64,000 bases of DNA, from the NCBI RefSeq assembly GCF_001638985.1, contig NW_017265192.1, forward strand, positions 62,001 to 126,000, given 5' to 3'. A model generated the notes under the pieces. The model made no database searches. It was not told where the DNA came from and saw nothing but the letters and a program-made list of their open reading frames with translations. This stretch comes from Phycomyces blakesleeanus NRRL 1555(-). Taxonomy: Eukaryota; Mucoromycota; Mucoromycetes; Mucorales; Phycomycetaceae. Positions 23,021 to 34,598 of this stretch are shown here, piece after piece; position 1 is the first letter of the stretch, and every line of letters begins with the position of its first letter. Made by a program: the position numbers and the translations under genes.

Positions 23021-24990
23021 TCACTCAGTATTATTATTTAAAATGCACATGTGTTCTGGTCTCAACTTCCCAATGATTTGGATTGAAACATCAGTAGTTA
23101 TCTCAAAGGGACCACAGGATTCCTTGTGCAATGCGGAAATTAGGATTTGATTGCCATTTGCTTGAAGATTCAACTTGTTTGCCAGTTTCTTACTGATGAT
23201 GGACACACTTGCTCTGGAATCAAAGATTGCTTGTACAACCTGACCATTGATCACCACTGACTCTTTTAATGGCTTGCTGTTACTCATGATTCTGTGACTG
23301 TAGGGATAGTGGTAGATGGTATTGTTGCTTGCATAGCCTTTGGAGTCAGATGTACCAGTACCAAAAGAACCTTCATCTGACAGATAATCAGAATTTTCTG
23401 ACTCAGAGCCCTCCAAAACTTCGTCAAGAGAGTCTTCCTCATCATCTAATTCTCAGAAAATGATATTGACTTGAACAATTGGTTTTTTAATCTTTCGACT
23501 GTATAGATAATACAGTTCATACCGCATGTCTCTTCCAAGAGAACGATCCAGAGCAACCCAATCAGCCATACTGAGTCCAGCGTCTAGCTCCTTCAATTGA
23601 AACCAAAAGTCCTTCCAACAAAACTCGACAGGCAGAGAATGAGATAACTTACGTTTCCTCTTGACTACAGGGGGAGTCAGACCTACTCCATGAGAAACTG
23701 CAGACCAACCAGGTGGAACCATCGAAGTGCCTGGCGGAACTGGAGAAATATCATAGAGAGTCATTGACCTACCAGGAGAAACCATAGAAACACCAGAGGG
23801 ACCCATCGAAGAACCAGGAGGGACTATTGAATAATCAGGAGGAACCAAAGAAACATCTGAGCGTTCAACACCTTCCATTGCTAACAAAAGAGGAGGACCA
23901 ATAGGAATCTCAACTGCCTTGCCCTTCTTCCTGGTAGATGGCTGCCTAGAAGAAGTTGCTTTGGATTAAGTTCTTTTTTGTGCTGTAAAAACTTCAACAC
24001 CCTCCACCAAATTGATTTCAGTTGCCAATTGACCAGTTGTTGTGACTGGTCGTTGAGATGATTGCTTGCTGTTATAGTCAATAGGACTCTTGCTCACTGT
24101 TGACTGCTGCCTTTCTCCTGCTCATTCTTTTGGGGGCAAGTGTTAGACATATGGTCTTCCGATCTGCACTTCCAACAAACACCCTTCAGCTTTGCTTTGA
24201 CCTGAGGTTGAGAAAACTGACCCTGAGAATGACCTGAGGAATGACCTAAAGAAGTTGGCTGAGACTGAGTATGAGTTTGAAAAAATGACCTTGGTTGTTT
24301 GACAACGTGAACCTTGAGAGTCTTGAATTCCTTGACCAAGTCTTGTAAAGTAGAAACATTGCTGTCATCTGACGTAGAAGAACCAAATATAACCAACTGC
24401 CAATCAACCAAATTACATGCATATTTTGATTTTACCAGCTCTAGCTTACGTGCCTTTTCACTAACACTTTCAAAAGTTTTAGGCATATTGTCTCTCTGTT
24501 CTAACTCGTATGCAACTTGTGGATCAATTGCCTGGAGAAGACTGTGGATCTTGAAGGACTCGTTATCAATCTTGACCAGGGTAAAAAGTTCTCTCAGTTT
24601 GTAAACAAAGTTATTCACTGACTTGTCATGCTGTTGTCTTGTATTTTGTATCTCTTTTCAGCAAACATTGTCCAATTGGTGTGAGACAAAACAGGAATAG
24701 GAAATCTTGTAAAACTGATCTCATGTCTTGGTGTTTTCTTTGATACTGTCCCACCAGAGTTCAGCTGCAGCTTGAAGATAAGATGCCACCACCAGAAGAG
24801 CCTTGCTGTCATTCATATCAACGGCCTGACGCAAATGGTCTATGCTCTTGAATCATGCTATTGCACACTTGCCCTTGCTACCGCCTTGGAAAGGCTTGGG
24901 ATTGGCCAAGAATTTAGTTGAATTGATCTTGTTTTTTCTGTTGACCATGTTTGATTGAGTACATAGTACAACACATTCATTTTTCGGGAT
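23021..24990 (-). pseudogene. Ty3/gypsy-type gag-protease remnant
   Basis: Read from about 24990 down, this is a Gag capsid-like region (TKFLANPKPFQGGS near 24880, then SFKIHSLLQAIDPQVAYELE) and a Gln/Ser-rich linker. A CCHC zinc knuckle follows (CWKCRSEDHMSNTCP), then a region with repeats based on VPPGxSMV (about 23870-23690) and a basic patch. Last comes a retropepsin-like domain at 23280-23030, VVQAIFDSRASVSIISKKL. The catalytic motif should read DSGA or DTGA; here Gly is Arg (GGA to AGA would do it). Several stops and frame changes occur (24615, 24081, 23453). Reverse transcriptase, RNase H and integrase are absent downstream. The LTR-like units at 25025 upward lie directly upstream on the same strand and are probably its LTRs. 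Confidence 0.7.
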
Positions 24991-25024
24991 AAGTTGACTT
25001 CGAATCCCACTCTATTCATCAATA

Positions 25025-26101
25025 TGATGCGTGTAGTACTTTGTTGTGTGTATGGTATGTACAAGAAAAGCAAGGTAAGGGTAATAATAAGAATTGAATT
25101 CCGTAATGAGATAGGGTTATTTAAATTGGGAAACGATTATATAAAGATGTAAAATAAATAAGAGAAACTACTTCTAGAAGGGAAAAATAGAAGAACTTTC
25201 AGAAAGAAAAGAATATATAGAACTAGCAAAAGAAAATGAATAATGCTAATGTAAAATAAACTAAGTTAAAGGAAGTATTTAGAGAATAAAAGATTGAAAA
25301 TTAACTAAGAGAATCTCTAAGATAATTTTAAAATGAAAAATAAAGGGAAAATTCAATAAAATAAAAATCGTAAAAATTTGAGGGGAAGAAAAATAATAGA
25401 AAAATAATAGAAAATGTTCAATCTTCTACAAAGACGTGACAAAGAAAAACAGTAAATGGAAGAAAAATTTACAAGAGAGATCAGAGAAAGTATACAGCAT
25501 CTTTAGAAAAAACTTTTGTATCAGAACAATTTGACAATTGTTTATTAATTGATTTTGAAGAGTTAGTTATACTACTTCTTGGATAAAGTTTATGGCAATA
25601 ATAGATTGTACTGATGTCTAGAAAATAATTGTGATAAAGAAGATAGATAAAATAATTGTAATCAAGATTTGTTATGAAAGAACAATAAATGAAGTTGTAA
25701 TACATAACTACAGAGAATAGAAAATATTGAGAAGAAGTATGTTATAAAGAAATAGAAAAACTACAGTTAACAATTTTGGTAAAGTAGAGTTGAGAGGAAA
25801 ATATCACATTTAGTGTGTAAGAAAAGTAAGAAAAATGAAAGGAGGTAGAAACTAATTTTGAGAAAGAATAAAGGGAAGGGAAATTTGTTTTCAGAAAATT
25901 AGAAAAAGAATAAAAAGAAAAATAACGAGAAGTCAAAATTTTAGAATATGAAATAAAAATAATACAAATAAAATTAAAATTAAAATTAAAATATAAAATT
26001 ATAATTGGGGTTTTGAGACTTTGTGACTGATTAAAAAGATTGAAATCAATTGAAAAAGGGACTGGTACTGCGGCCAATAAAAGCCACAACATACTGCATC
26101 A
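25025..26101 (-). repeat. LTR-like unit U1 (1,077 bp)
   Basis: First of six related units in tandem. Plus-strand limits are TGATGCGTG and CTGCATCA, an imperfect inverted pair. On the minus strand it has a weak TATA (GTATAACT near 25570) followed by AATAAACAATTG near 25541. It adjoins the gag remnant, so it would be that element's 5' LTR. Homology with U2 is visible along most of the unit (for example ATGTACAAGAAAAG at the left and TTGTATCAGAA in the middle). Confidence 0.65.
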
Positions 26102-26105
26102 AAGA

Positions 26106-27129
26106 TGTTGCATGTGGTATTTGCTTGTGTGTAGAAGATGTACAAGAAAAGACAAATGTATATAAGAAGAGAAATTGAAAAGAGAAATTGAAGAATTGGG
26201 TTTGATATCAGATAAATTAGGGTAAGAAAATAGTCTCTTTGTTACCAAACAGACCAGTTGAAGAAATTAAAAGGGAAACTAACACTAAAGTAAGAGTATA
26301 AGTAATTTGAATGATTAGAAAAATAGTTAAACTAAAAGAAAAGAAGTAAATAATAATAATTCTAAAGAGTTAAGTACAGGAAAGAAAATGTTTACTAGAG
26401 TAAAAAATTTAACAAAAAGGAAATTTACTATGGTAAATTTACTAAGAGAAAAATAAAAGAGAAAAATCGGGACAAAATAATAAAATAAAAGGGGATGGTC
26501 AATCTTCCACGAAGACTTGGCAGAAAAATAAATAAAACAGAAGAAATTTCACAAAGAGATATCAGAAATAATAGACATCATCTTAAATAAAACTTTGTAT
26601 CAGAAAAATTTGACAGTTGTTTATTGATTGCTTTTAGAGAGATATTTATACTACTTTATGGATAAAATATATGACAAAAGTAGGCTAGATAAAACTCGAT
26701 GATATAATTGTAAATAAAAATATAAAGAAAAATAATTATATAAATATTTTGTCATAAAAGAAGAAATAGATGAAGTTATAATATATAACTACAAGAAAAG
26801 AAAAATATCGGAAAGAAGTATGTTATAAATAAAGGGAAAATCTATTTAGTTAACAATTTTGGTAAAGTAGTGTTTGAGAGGAAGCGTCAGATTTAGTGCG
26901 CAGGAATAAAATAAAAAGAAAAGAGAGAAAACAATTTTGGGAAAAATAAAGGGGAAAAGATTTTCATTTTCAGAAAATTGGTTTTTGGAAAAAGGCGATT
27001 TTGTGAAAATAAAAGAAAGAAATTAAAATTTTGAAGAAAAAATTAAAAAGGGGCTTTCAAAAGAATGTCTGAACTTGGTAGGATATGGTTTTTGGACTGC
27101 GGCTGACAATATAACCATACCACATGTCA
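26106..27129 (-). repeat. LTR-like unit U2 (1,024 bp)
   Basis: Begins TGTTGCATGTGGTAT and ends ATACCACATGTCA, a near-perfect inverted pair with TG and CA ends. Minus-strand TATAAATA near 26647 and AATAAACAACTG near 26620. It is separated from U1 by AAGA. Confidence 0.7.
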
Positions 27130-27132
27130 AAG

Positions 27133-27942
27133 TGACATCTGTGGTGCTTGTATTTGTGGTAAACGTTGACAGATAATATATTATCACTGTTTTTCAAGGT
27201 TTGTATGGGTTTTTAGATGTGAAATAATCTCTCTTTTTTACAAGAGAGAAAAAGATAAACTCAAAAGAGAATGTAGAATTAAAGATAATAATATCAATAA
27301 GAGAAAAACAGTACTATTGATCAATCTCAATAGACTTGACTCAATATACTCAGATAATCAAATAAGTCAAATATCAACAGCGTTAAATATTAAGAAAACT
27401 TGTTGTCAGAAAATAAGATGAAGAAAAGTCAATGTTTATTAAATACAAGTATTGTGATATTTATAGTTTTGCAATTGACTTGTTGAATAATTAAATAAAT
27501 AAAATTATTGAAAATATAATAAAAAGTTGTATAATTGACAATCTATTAAATGTGATTTGTTTTTTACTATTATTAAGTACAAATAAAATAAAATAATTAT
27601 TCAGTCATAATCATGAACATAATTATACTTGTAAAGAAAATATAATAAAAATAATGTTAATTCCAAGTTGATTCGTTCAGTTAAATATAGCAAGAAAATA
27701 AGATATGATGTGTGGTTGAGTAAAGTTATTGTTGACAAGATGATGTTTTTTTGTTGTACTTATTAGTGTTTTGGTCTACAAGTAGAAAAATTGCTTTCTA
27801 TCTTGTCTCGGCTGCTGTTGGAAAATAAAAAAATAATAGAATATAATTTTTCTAGAATTACAAAGAATTCTGAAATGTCACCGCACTGCCAGACAGCCGA
27901 AATTTTGTTGAGAGCTGACCATTCTTACAACACCCTGTGTCA
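27133..27942 (-). repeat. LTR-like unit U3 (810 bp)
   Basis: Begins TGACATCTGTGGTGC and ends CCCTGTGTCA. Minus-strand CTATAAATA near 27462 and AATAAACATTG near 27436. Separated from U2 by AAG. More diverged and shorter than U1 and U2. Confidence 0.65.
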
Positions 27943-27946
27943 AAAG

Positions 27947-28818
27947 TGATGTGTAATGTGTTAGGTTTGTTGTAGATTGTAACGGATCACTTGGCAAATA
28001 AAATACAATGATAATAGAATAGAACGGAAGACAGATACAGTAAAAGGCAGCAAGCAGCAATAGTTGACAGATAAGAAAAGAGAGAACAACTGATAGAATC
28101 GTTGTTAAAAGCAAGAGATAGGGAAATGTGTATGAAAAGAGAATGATGAAACAGAAATGTAATAACTGACAAGGAGATCGAAACCAACAAACAACCTTCC
28201 TAAAACCAAGGAACCAATATGTTATATTACAAGATGATATAAATCACAAAAAGAAAACAAGAAAAAGATACTGAATTGGAGCAAAAAATAATATTTTATT
28301 AAATGAAATTGCTTCTCTTTTATAGTCAACGAGATTTAGAATTGATAATAGAAGTTTGGAAAAATAAAGATAGTAAAAATGGAATGATGAGTAATTGATA
28401 TGACAAGGATAAAATATATGAATAAAGATACGGTAAAAATATAATAATAAAAATACTGATGTTGCACAGAGATGTTGGCAAGATGAATTGTGTGCATTGT
28501 AGAAGAGGAATGTTACTAGCATGAGTGACCATGATTTCAAATGAGTACAATGTAGACAAATAAGTTAACAAGAAAAAAGGAAAAAGTATTGTGTGTAGAA
28601 GGAACAGGGAATGGAAACAAGATTTTCCCTATGCACAGAAAAATCTCCTCTTACCACTGAGGGCACAGCGCCACATCAACAAACTGTTGACGTCACCCTC
28701 TCATAACTGGGATGACATGTCATGACAAACCGCTGGACAAACCCACCGAGCAGACTGATCTTCTGGTACCAGACATCACAACATGAATAAACGCCAGACT
28801 TGCTTACAACACGTGACA
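27947..28818 (-). repeat. LTR-like unit U4 (872 bp)
   Basis: Begins TGATGTGTAATGTG and ends ACAACACGTGACA. Minus-strand CTATAAAAGAG near 28320 and AATAAAATATT near 28296. GATCACTTGGCAAATAAA near its left end recurs in U6 (as TATCACTTGGC). The last 180 bp are clearly richer in G+C. Confidence 0.65.
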
Positions 28819-29174
28819 ATAGAGAAGTGTCTGGCTAGCTCAGGTTAAAGATTATTTTTAGTAAAGGAGATATTGCTGGCAATCTATAGATTATATAGCC
28901 TCCAAAGTACAAAAAAAAGATATAAAAAAGTCCCAAAGGATCACAAAAGACAAAAAAAAGAGAGGTGAAAGAGAAGATCAAATCATACTAGCTTTGATGG
29001 CTGAACCTGCTCTCTACTTTGCAGCTGTGAAAATAGTTGTAACAGTGAAAGGGATAAGACAAAATTTCAGAACAAAGAACTTTTCCGACAGAGAAGGACA
29101 AAAAAGAAGAGAGATGAAGAGAGTAAAGAAAAATGAAAAGTAGAGAGCTATGAAAGAAAAGAAAAAAGTCTAAA

Positions 29175-32100
29175 TTATATCCAAAGAGTACCATGTTCAG
29201 TTTCATATGAATAGTCACCATCAGGATTACATATAACATCTGTGTGCCAGAGAATAGTCATCAGTGGTATCCAGTAGACAGGTCGTAGTTCTTGAGATGA
29301 TAAAGGCAAGGATGTAATGGCAAAATCAATGCGGGGTATCTGGACATGATCTGGTTGAGGCAACTGTTCAAATAGTGCTGAAGGAACAAGTGGACAATAC
29401 AACGAATGGCAGCATGAGGTGTGATCAGATCTATAAGAACATTCCTTTGGTTTACCTGGTAACCATCCCATTCTCCAACGAATCAAACGGCCACGTTCCA
29501 CACGTGAGGCTGACAGAAACAAAATTGGATCAACTCCAAGAACTGGGCAGCATGCTTAAATGAGAACTTGTGTATTAGACTGGAGGAAGATTGCAAATCC
29601 AGCTTCTCTAATGCTTTCAAAATGGTTTTTTACTGCACTAGGGCTTTGAAGTTTGAGTGTTGAAAGAAGATGTGACAGAAGGTTGGTTTTTCCCAAGGAG
29701 ACAAGTGAAGAATAGATGGTATGATGATGGTGTAAAAGAGACAGAAGGCACTGGCCAGACAGAAAGCGTCATCTGATACAAAATTTGGCTATGAGAACAT
29801 TTGCACAAAACTTTATACTTGGTAGATTGCAGATGTGCTTCAACACAATTGTGGAGAACATGGCATGCCCCCCAACAATCATGCAAAGACACTTATCTTG
29901 AATGGACTCCAGAACTTTAATATCTTGCTTCAGCAGAATGGAAATAGCCAAATCATATTCAAACTTTGGGCAAACAAAAGTCTTGTACAGTTGTGAACTG
30001 AGCAGCAGAGAAAAACCAGACCGACAAGCCCCAACAGAGTTTAGTGTTGCCATTGTAGCAAGTGTACCAGAACGTCTATGTGTGGCAATGGATTTGGAAG
30101 AAATACCCTTATTGGCAAAGGGGACACCCAGATAAATGAACTGATCAGTGGCAGGAAAGACTTGACCATACAGAAGAAGTGGAACTGGAGAACTTACCCA
30201 TGTTTTGGGATATATAACTTTGCATTTTGTAGGGCTCCATCAGTACCCAAGAGAAAGGGAGTGTTCTGCTGCAAGATCCAACATGACCTGAACATCTGAG
30301 AGAGAGCCAAAAATAGCCACATTGTCTGCAAAAAGCAGAGAATTGATGGGCGTTGAGAAAGAGACATGTCCAAAGCCATTCACACCTGAAGGAGCAAGAA
30401 GAGCATTGTATGCATCCAATGAGGTAGGAGATGGTAAGGGAACATAGGTAGTAGTATGTGATTGAGCAACTGTGCAGAGCAATGGGGGCAGGGAGTTGAT
30501 ATATATTGAATACAAATGTGGGCTGAGAACAGAACCTTGGAGAACTCCAGTGGCAGGTGAAAACGAGTGCGATGAAAAGTTATCCAATAGAACAGAGATA
30601 GAAACATTGTCAAACACGTTAACCAAGTGACCCAAAAGTGCAGGAGTATAACGTTTTTGAAGAGCATGCCAGATGATTCGTCGATCTACAGTATCATAGG
30701 CAGTCTTGATATCCAGAAATACAACTACAGGGTAGTGCTTATGACAGTGATAATGGGCTTTCATCAGATAATGAAGGCAGAGAGCTTGATCTAGAGCACC
30801 ACGACGAAGACGAAAACCACCTTGAGCCACATGCAAAGGAGGAGAGTACTTGTGCAATTGGGGGGCTATACACATTTCAAAAAGCTTACGCAGAACAGAG
30901 GTCAAGGAGATTGGCTGGTAGTTAGCTGGGTCAGTTGGACTACCCTTCTTGAAGATAGGAAAGACTTGTGCTTGGCACCACAAACTTGGAACATATGACC
31001 ATTGCCAGCAAACTATAAACAACAAAACAATAATAGGGGAGATATGGGTTTTGACAGGTTTCAGCATTTCAGCTCTAATATGGTCAGGCCCTGGTGCCTT
31101 GCAGTTAGGCATAAATTGCATGAATTCCTCCACAATTGATGAGTTAAATAGAGAGTCATCAGAGGCAAAAGGCACACTGTTAGAGGTGGTCAGTGGTGGT
31201 GCTGGTCGAGTTACTGGAAGTATTTGTCTACTGTATACTGTTGCTAAATGATCACACATTGTTGCTGCTGCTACGGCTGGTCCATCATTATTTTGAAAGG
31301 TGTGCTGTGGTTGTCTACGTCGTTTTAGTTGCTTTATCTTTGAAGTGACTTTGCTGAAATCACGTTCCATGGATTGACAAAATACATGCTAAGACTGACG
31401 TTTGACTTGCTGAACTTGGGATCGGAATTTGGTCTGTGCATGTATGTGTTTAGTCCACCAAACAACTTTGTCAATACCTATTGCTAGACGCCATTTTTTG
31501 TAACATTTGTTATGATGGTCTGCTGCTGTTTGCAATGCCACATTCCAGAAGGATTTCCAATGTTTTGGTCAAGAGGGCCGATGTCCAATTGAGCTATTTA
31601 GTGAGTTATAAATGAGTGAAATGAACTCATCAGTGATAGCATCAATGTTGGGTCTAGTGAGTGGCGGATTCTGTACAATGTCTTGCAATGTGGAAAGTAG
31701 AGAGGTTGAGTTTTGATTGAAGATATGAGCATAAAGAGCATGGACATCAGGTTCAGTGAGGCGTGAGAGGTTCCATGTCTTGTGTAATAGTGATAGCATA
31801 TTGGTAGAGTGCTGTAGGTCATAGGTAAAGGAAAGTGATAAAAGGCAATGATCTGATCCAAGGGACAAGTCAGTAGCAATATGAAGAGAAGGATTGATGA
31901 GTGGTATATTAGTTATAAAGAGGTCAATCATACTGCTGATTTCATAGTTGTTGTGGAAAGAAGTATATGTTGGTATGCAAGGTGCAAGATCTGCATTTAC
32001 AACTGATAGAGATCTCTCTTCTATCTAAGAACATAGTGCCAGTCCACAAGAATTTGATGCATAGTCACCAGTAACAGAGCCAAATCTTGCATTGAAGTCA

Positions 32101-32495
32101 CCACAAAGAATGGTATCATGTGTTAAAGGAATGGAAGAAAGTACATGTAGGACATTGTGAGTAGGCATATTTGGTGGAAGATATAAGCATACAATTCTGA
32201 GTGAGCCAATTTTGACAGCCAAAACATATTTTAAAGGCATAGGTATTTGAGTGACAGAATAAGGACAGTGAGGTGGGAGGAGAACAGAAACACCCATAGA
32301 GCTCCTATAGGTGCCAGCTACAGGAGAATTATATAAGTGGATTTGTGACCACAATGTGGGGAGACGGAAGGGAGAGAGGAGCTATGTTTTGGTAATAAAG
32401 AGTATATGTAAGAATTGACAGTGTTGAAGGGTATCTTGAATGACTCTGGGTTGCAGACCATTAGCATTCCATAATCCAATGTTTAGGGTACTCAT
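29175..32495 (-). pseudogene. LINE-1 ORF2: endonuclease and reverse transcriptase
   Basis: One single frame runs from ATG 32495 to the stop at 29175 (1,107 codons) with no frameshift but seven in-frame stops (32382, 32025, 31569, 31389, 30240, 29769, 29556). The N-terminal AP-type endonuclease has LNIGLWNANGLQ, CGDFNARFG and GSDHCLLSLSF. The reverse transcriptase has KKGSPTDPANYQPISLTSVL, QGGFRLRRGALDQA, FLDIKTAYDTVDR, GVLQGSVLSPHLYSIYIN and LLFADNVAIFG. The last is the catalytic box, FADN here, where most relatives have (F/Y)ADD. A Cys/His cluster (CSYRSDHTSCCHSLYC) closes the protein. It would nick target DNA and copy its RNA at the nick. Now inactive. Confidence 0.85.
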
Positions 32496-32878
32496 TCAGA
32501 CATAGTGATTGATGAGCTGCACTGACATTTGAACGAAGACCCACCAGTGGCATTGGTAAGAGTGGTGCGTGTGAGTATTTCATCTTCACTGATCCACCCT
32601 TCCTCACAAAAGAAGTGACCAACTGGGATAGCAACATGAGAGTGCAAGAACTGGAGGGCCTGAAGAAATCTATCATGGTTAAGCATTGCAGCAGTGTTTA
32701 CATGTTTGTGTGTAAATAGTACTGTATACTTGCGATCAGTGACACGTGTTGAGTTATGAAGTGTGGTGCAACTAGTCAGAAATATAATATATATTATATG
32801 TATAGTTATATTCTTGTGATTTCGCTCAGGACAATCCAACAAGAAGGAATTTAGACAATGAACGGGACTTGAAATAGA

Positions 32879-33010
32879 TAGAAACAGATATATGGACAAC
32901 AGACAGATGGACAAACAGACAAACAGACAAATAGACAAACAAACAAACAGACAAACAGACAAACAGACAAACAGATAAATAGACAAGCAGACAAACAGAC
33001 AAACAGTGAG
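32879..33010. repeat. (ACAG/ACAA)n microsatellite
   Basis: About 130 bp of tetranucleotide repeats mixing ACAG, ACAA and ATAG, in the 5' region of LINE-1. It creates a spurious Cys/Leu/Phe-rich reading frame on the minus strand. Confidence 0.9.
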
Positions 33011-33582
33011 ACAGTACTTGTAGATCCTAACAGTGTGCAACTTAGTATTTCCCACAGGACAATAGCTCAAGCTCAGTGACAATGTTCAAAAGAAATATAG
33101 AGGAAAACTGAATGTATTTTATTGAGATAAAAATGTCTCTCTTATATACTAATTGACAACTGCGTACAAGGTGACAATTTAGATACATCTTATACTAAAT
33201 AATGATTATTTAGAAGAGTGTACAGGTCTTTGGGCATAATCACAAAAGGAAATAATCAAAAATAATCAAAGATAAAATTAATCAAACTACTAAAAAATAT
33301 GAACTCTCGGGAAGCATACTAAAGAAATAATATCAAGAAGTGTAAAGAAACAAGTGCAATGCAAAGGGAAGCAAGCTAAAAGGGAAATAAAAATCAAGGA
33401 AAAAATAGAAAAAAAGGGAGAGAGAAAATAAATCCAAGAAATCGGATTTTGTCATGTCTGGAGATGGAGTCACAACTTTGCACTGTCCATAACTTAATAG
33501 TCTGTCCATAAGTTGACGTCACATCAAACAAATATACATTTTTGGTCGATGCTGAAACATTCTACAACACTTGTGTTATCCG

Positions 33583-34588
33583 TGACGCATGATGTATTTG
33601 TTTGTTGTGAATTTTAACAGTATCACTTGGCAAATAAATGTAATGTGAATTACGAAATACAAGAAGAAGAATACAATAAGAATGGAAAAGAATGGGTAAT
33701 TTTACATGTAAGAATTGGTGACAGGCAGGTAGAAAAATAGGGAGAAGATTAAAATGGAAATTGTGACAACAACAAAGTCTGAAAAAAAACAGAAAAGGGA
33801 AAACAGAGGAACAAAATATATCAAAATCGACAGACAACACTCTAAAGAACAAGGACACTGTGTATGAATGAAAAATAATGATAATAGTAGACAAAAAAAA
33901 TAAGATCAAGAATAGAATGATAATTTTATTGATTGATAAGGTTATTCCTTTTATAAACGAAAATATTTAGTTAAAATAATTTTTTGAGGAAAAGAAAAGA
34001 AAGTCAAGTGAAAATTTTTACTACATATAACTGGTGTTGATAGTAGAAGTAGAATAGAAAATATAAAGAGAGTAAAATAAAAGTATAGTAAAAATATAAT
34101 AATTGAACAAAGATAAAGTAAAAATATAGTGAGGTAGAATAGAAGTAAAGTAATAATGTAATAACGATGTAGTAAAATAAAGTAAAAAATATAATAATAA
34201 TATAATAATAGAATCTAATAAAATGTAATAAAAAATAGTATAAATAAATGTTGGCAATGAAGAAGTATATAAAATTAGGGGAAAGAGGTATAATGTTTTT
34301 AGTGGGTGACAGGTGTTTCTGAGGTGACAATGATTAATTTTAAGGAATGAGATTATATTAGTGGTTTAGGTATAGGGGTATTGGGAGCAAGATTTCCCAA
34401 GAAACCTGGGGGACCACTCTTGTCCCTCGAGACACGTCACTCGGTCGACTCACCGTCGACGTCAACACCCACGAGTCTGGTACCACCCGTCACAGCTCAC
34501 TGCCAGACCAAATCACTGAAGGAATCCACCGTCCGGTATCCCTCACCAGAAATGGGTTAAAGCCAAATTTGTTTACAACACACGTGAT
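33583..34588 (-). repeat. LTR-like unit U6, adjoining tRNA-Lys
   Basis: Begins TGACGCATGATG. Minus-strand TTTATAAAAGG near 33950 and AATAAAATTATC near 33924. A G+C-richer right end closes with TTTACAACACACGTGATA. It stops about 10 bp before the first base of tRNA-Lys. Confidence 0.65.
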
Positions 34589-34598
34589 AAAGTAACAT

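Larger units (their letters stand above)
28850..33060 (-). mobile_element. Non-LTR retrotransposon LINE-1
   Basis: An approximately 4-kb non-LTR element on the minus strand, recognised from its ORF2. No ORF1 is visible upstream; a (GACA/AACA)n tract lies in the 5' region. Termini, poly(A) tail and target duplication were not identified, so the limits are approximate. Confidence 0.6.
28828..33578 (-). repeat. LTR-like unit U5, split by LINE-1
   Basis: The left part starts at TGTCTGGCTAGCTCA next to the U4 end. The right part (about 33060-33578) has minus-strand GTATATAAGAGAG near 33150 and AATAAAATACATTC near 33118, and ends ACAACACTTGTGTTA. About 4 kb of LINE-1 lies between. The exact LINE/LTR joins could not be fixed. 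Confidence 0.5.

Noticed and set aside
25000..25020. TGGGATTCGAAG on the minus strand just after U1 as a primer-binding site
   Set aside because: It resembles a tRNA T-arm, but it is not directly at the LTR end and matches neither tRNA of this window at the 3' end.
25481..28571. Several minus-strand frames rich in Leu, Ile, Phe and Tyr that look like membrane proteins
   Set aside because: They are translations of the pyrimidine-rich strand of the LTR-like units, without conserved motifs or consistent frame between units.
32879..33010. Regular short repeats considered as a CRISPR-like array
   Set aside because: No unique spacers, tetranucleotide period, eukaryotic context.
32492..33082. 196-codon frame with repeated LFVCLSVC
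   Set aside because: Generated by the (ACAG/ACAA)n microsatellite and the LINE-1 5' region.
33562..34330. Hydrophobic minus-strand frames (for example 34004-34330)
   Set aside because: Same cause: low-complexity TA/TTA-rich sequence in unit U6.
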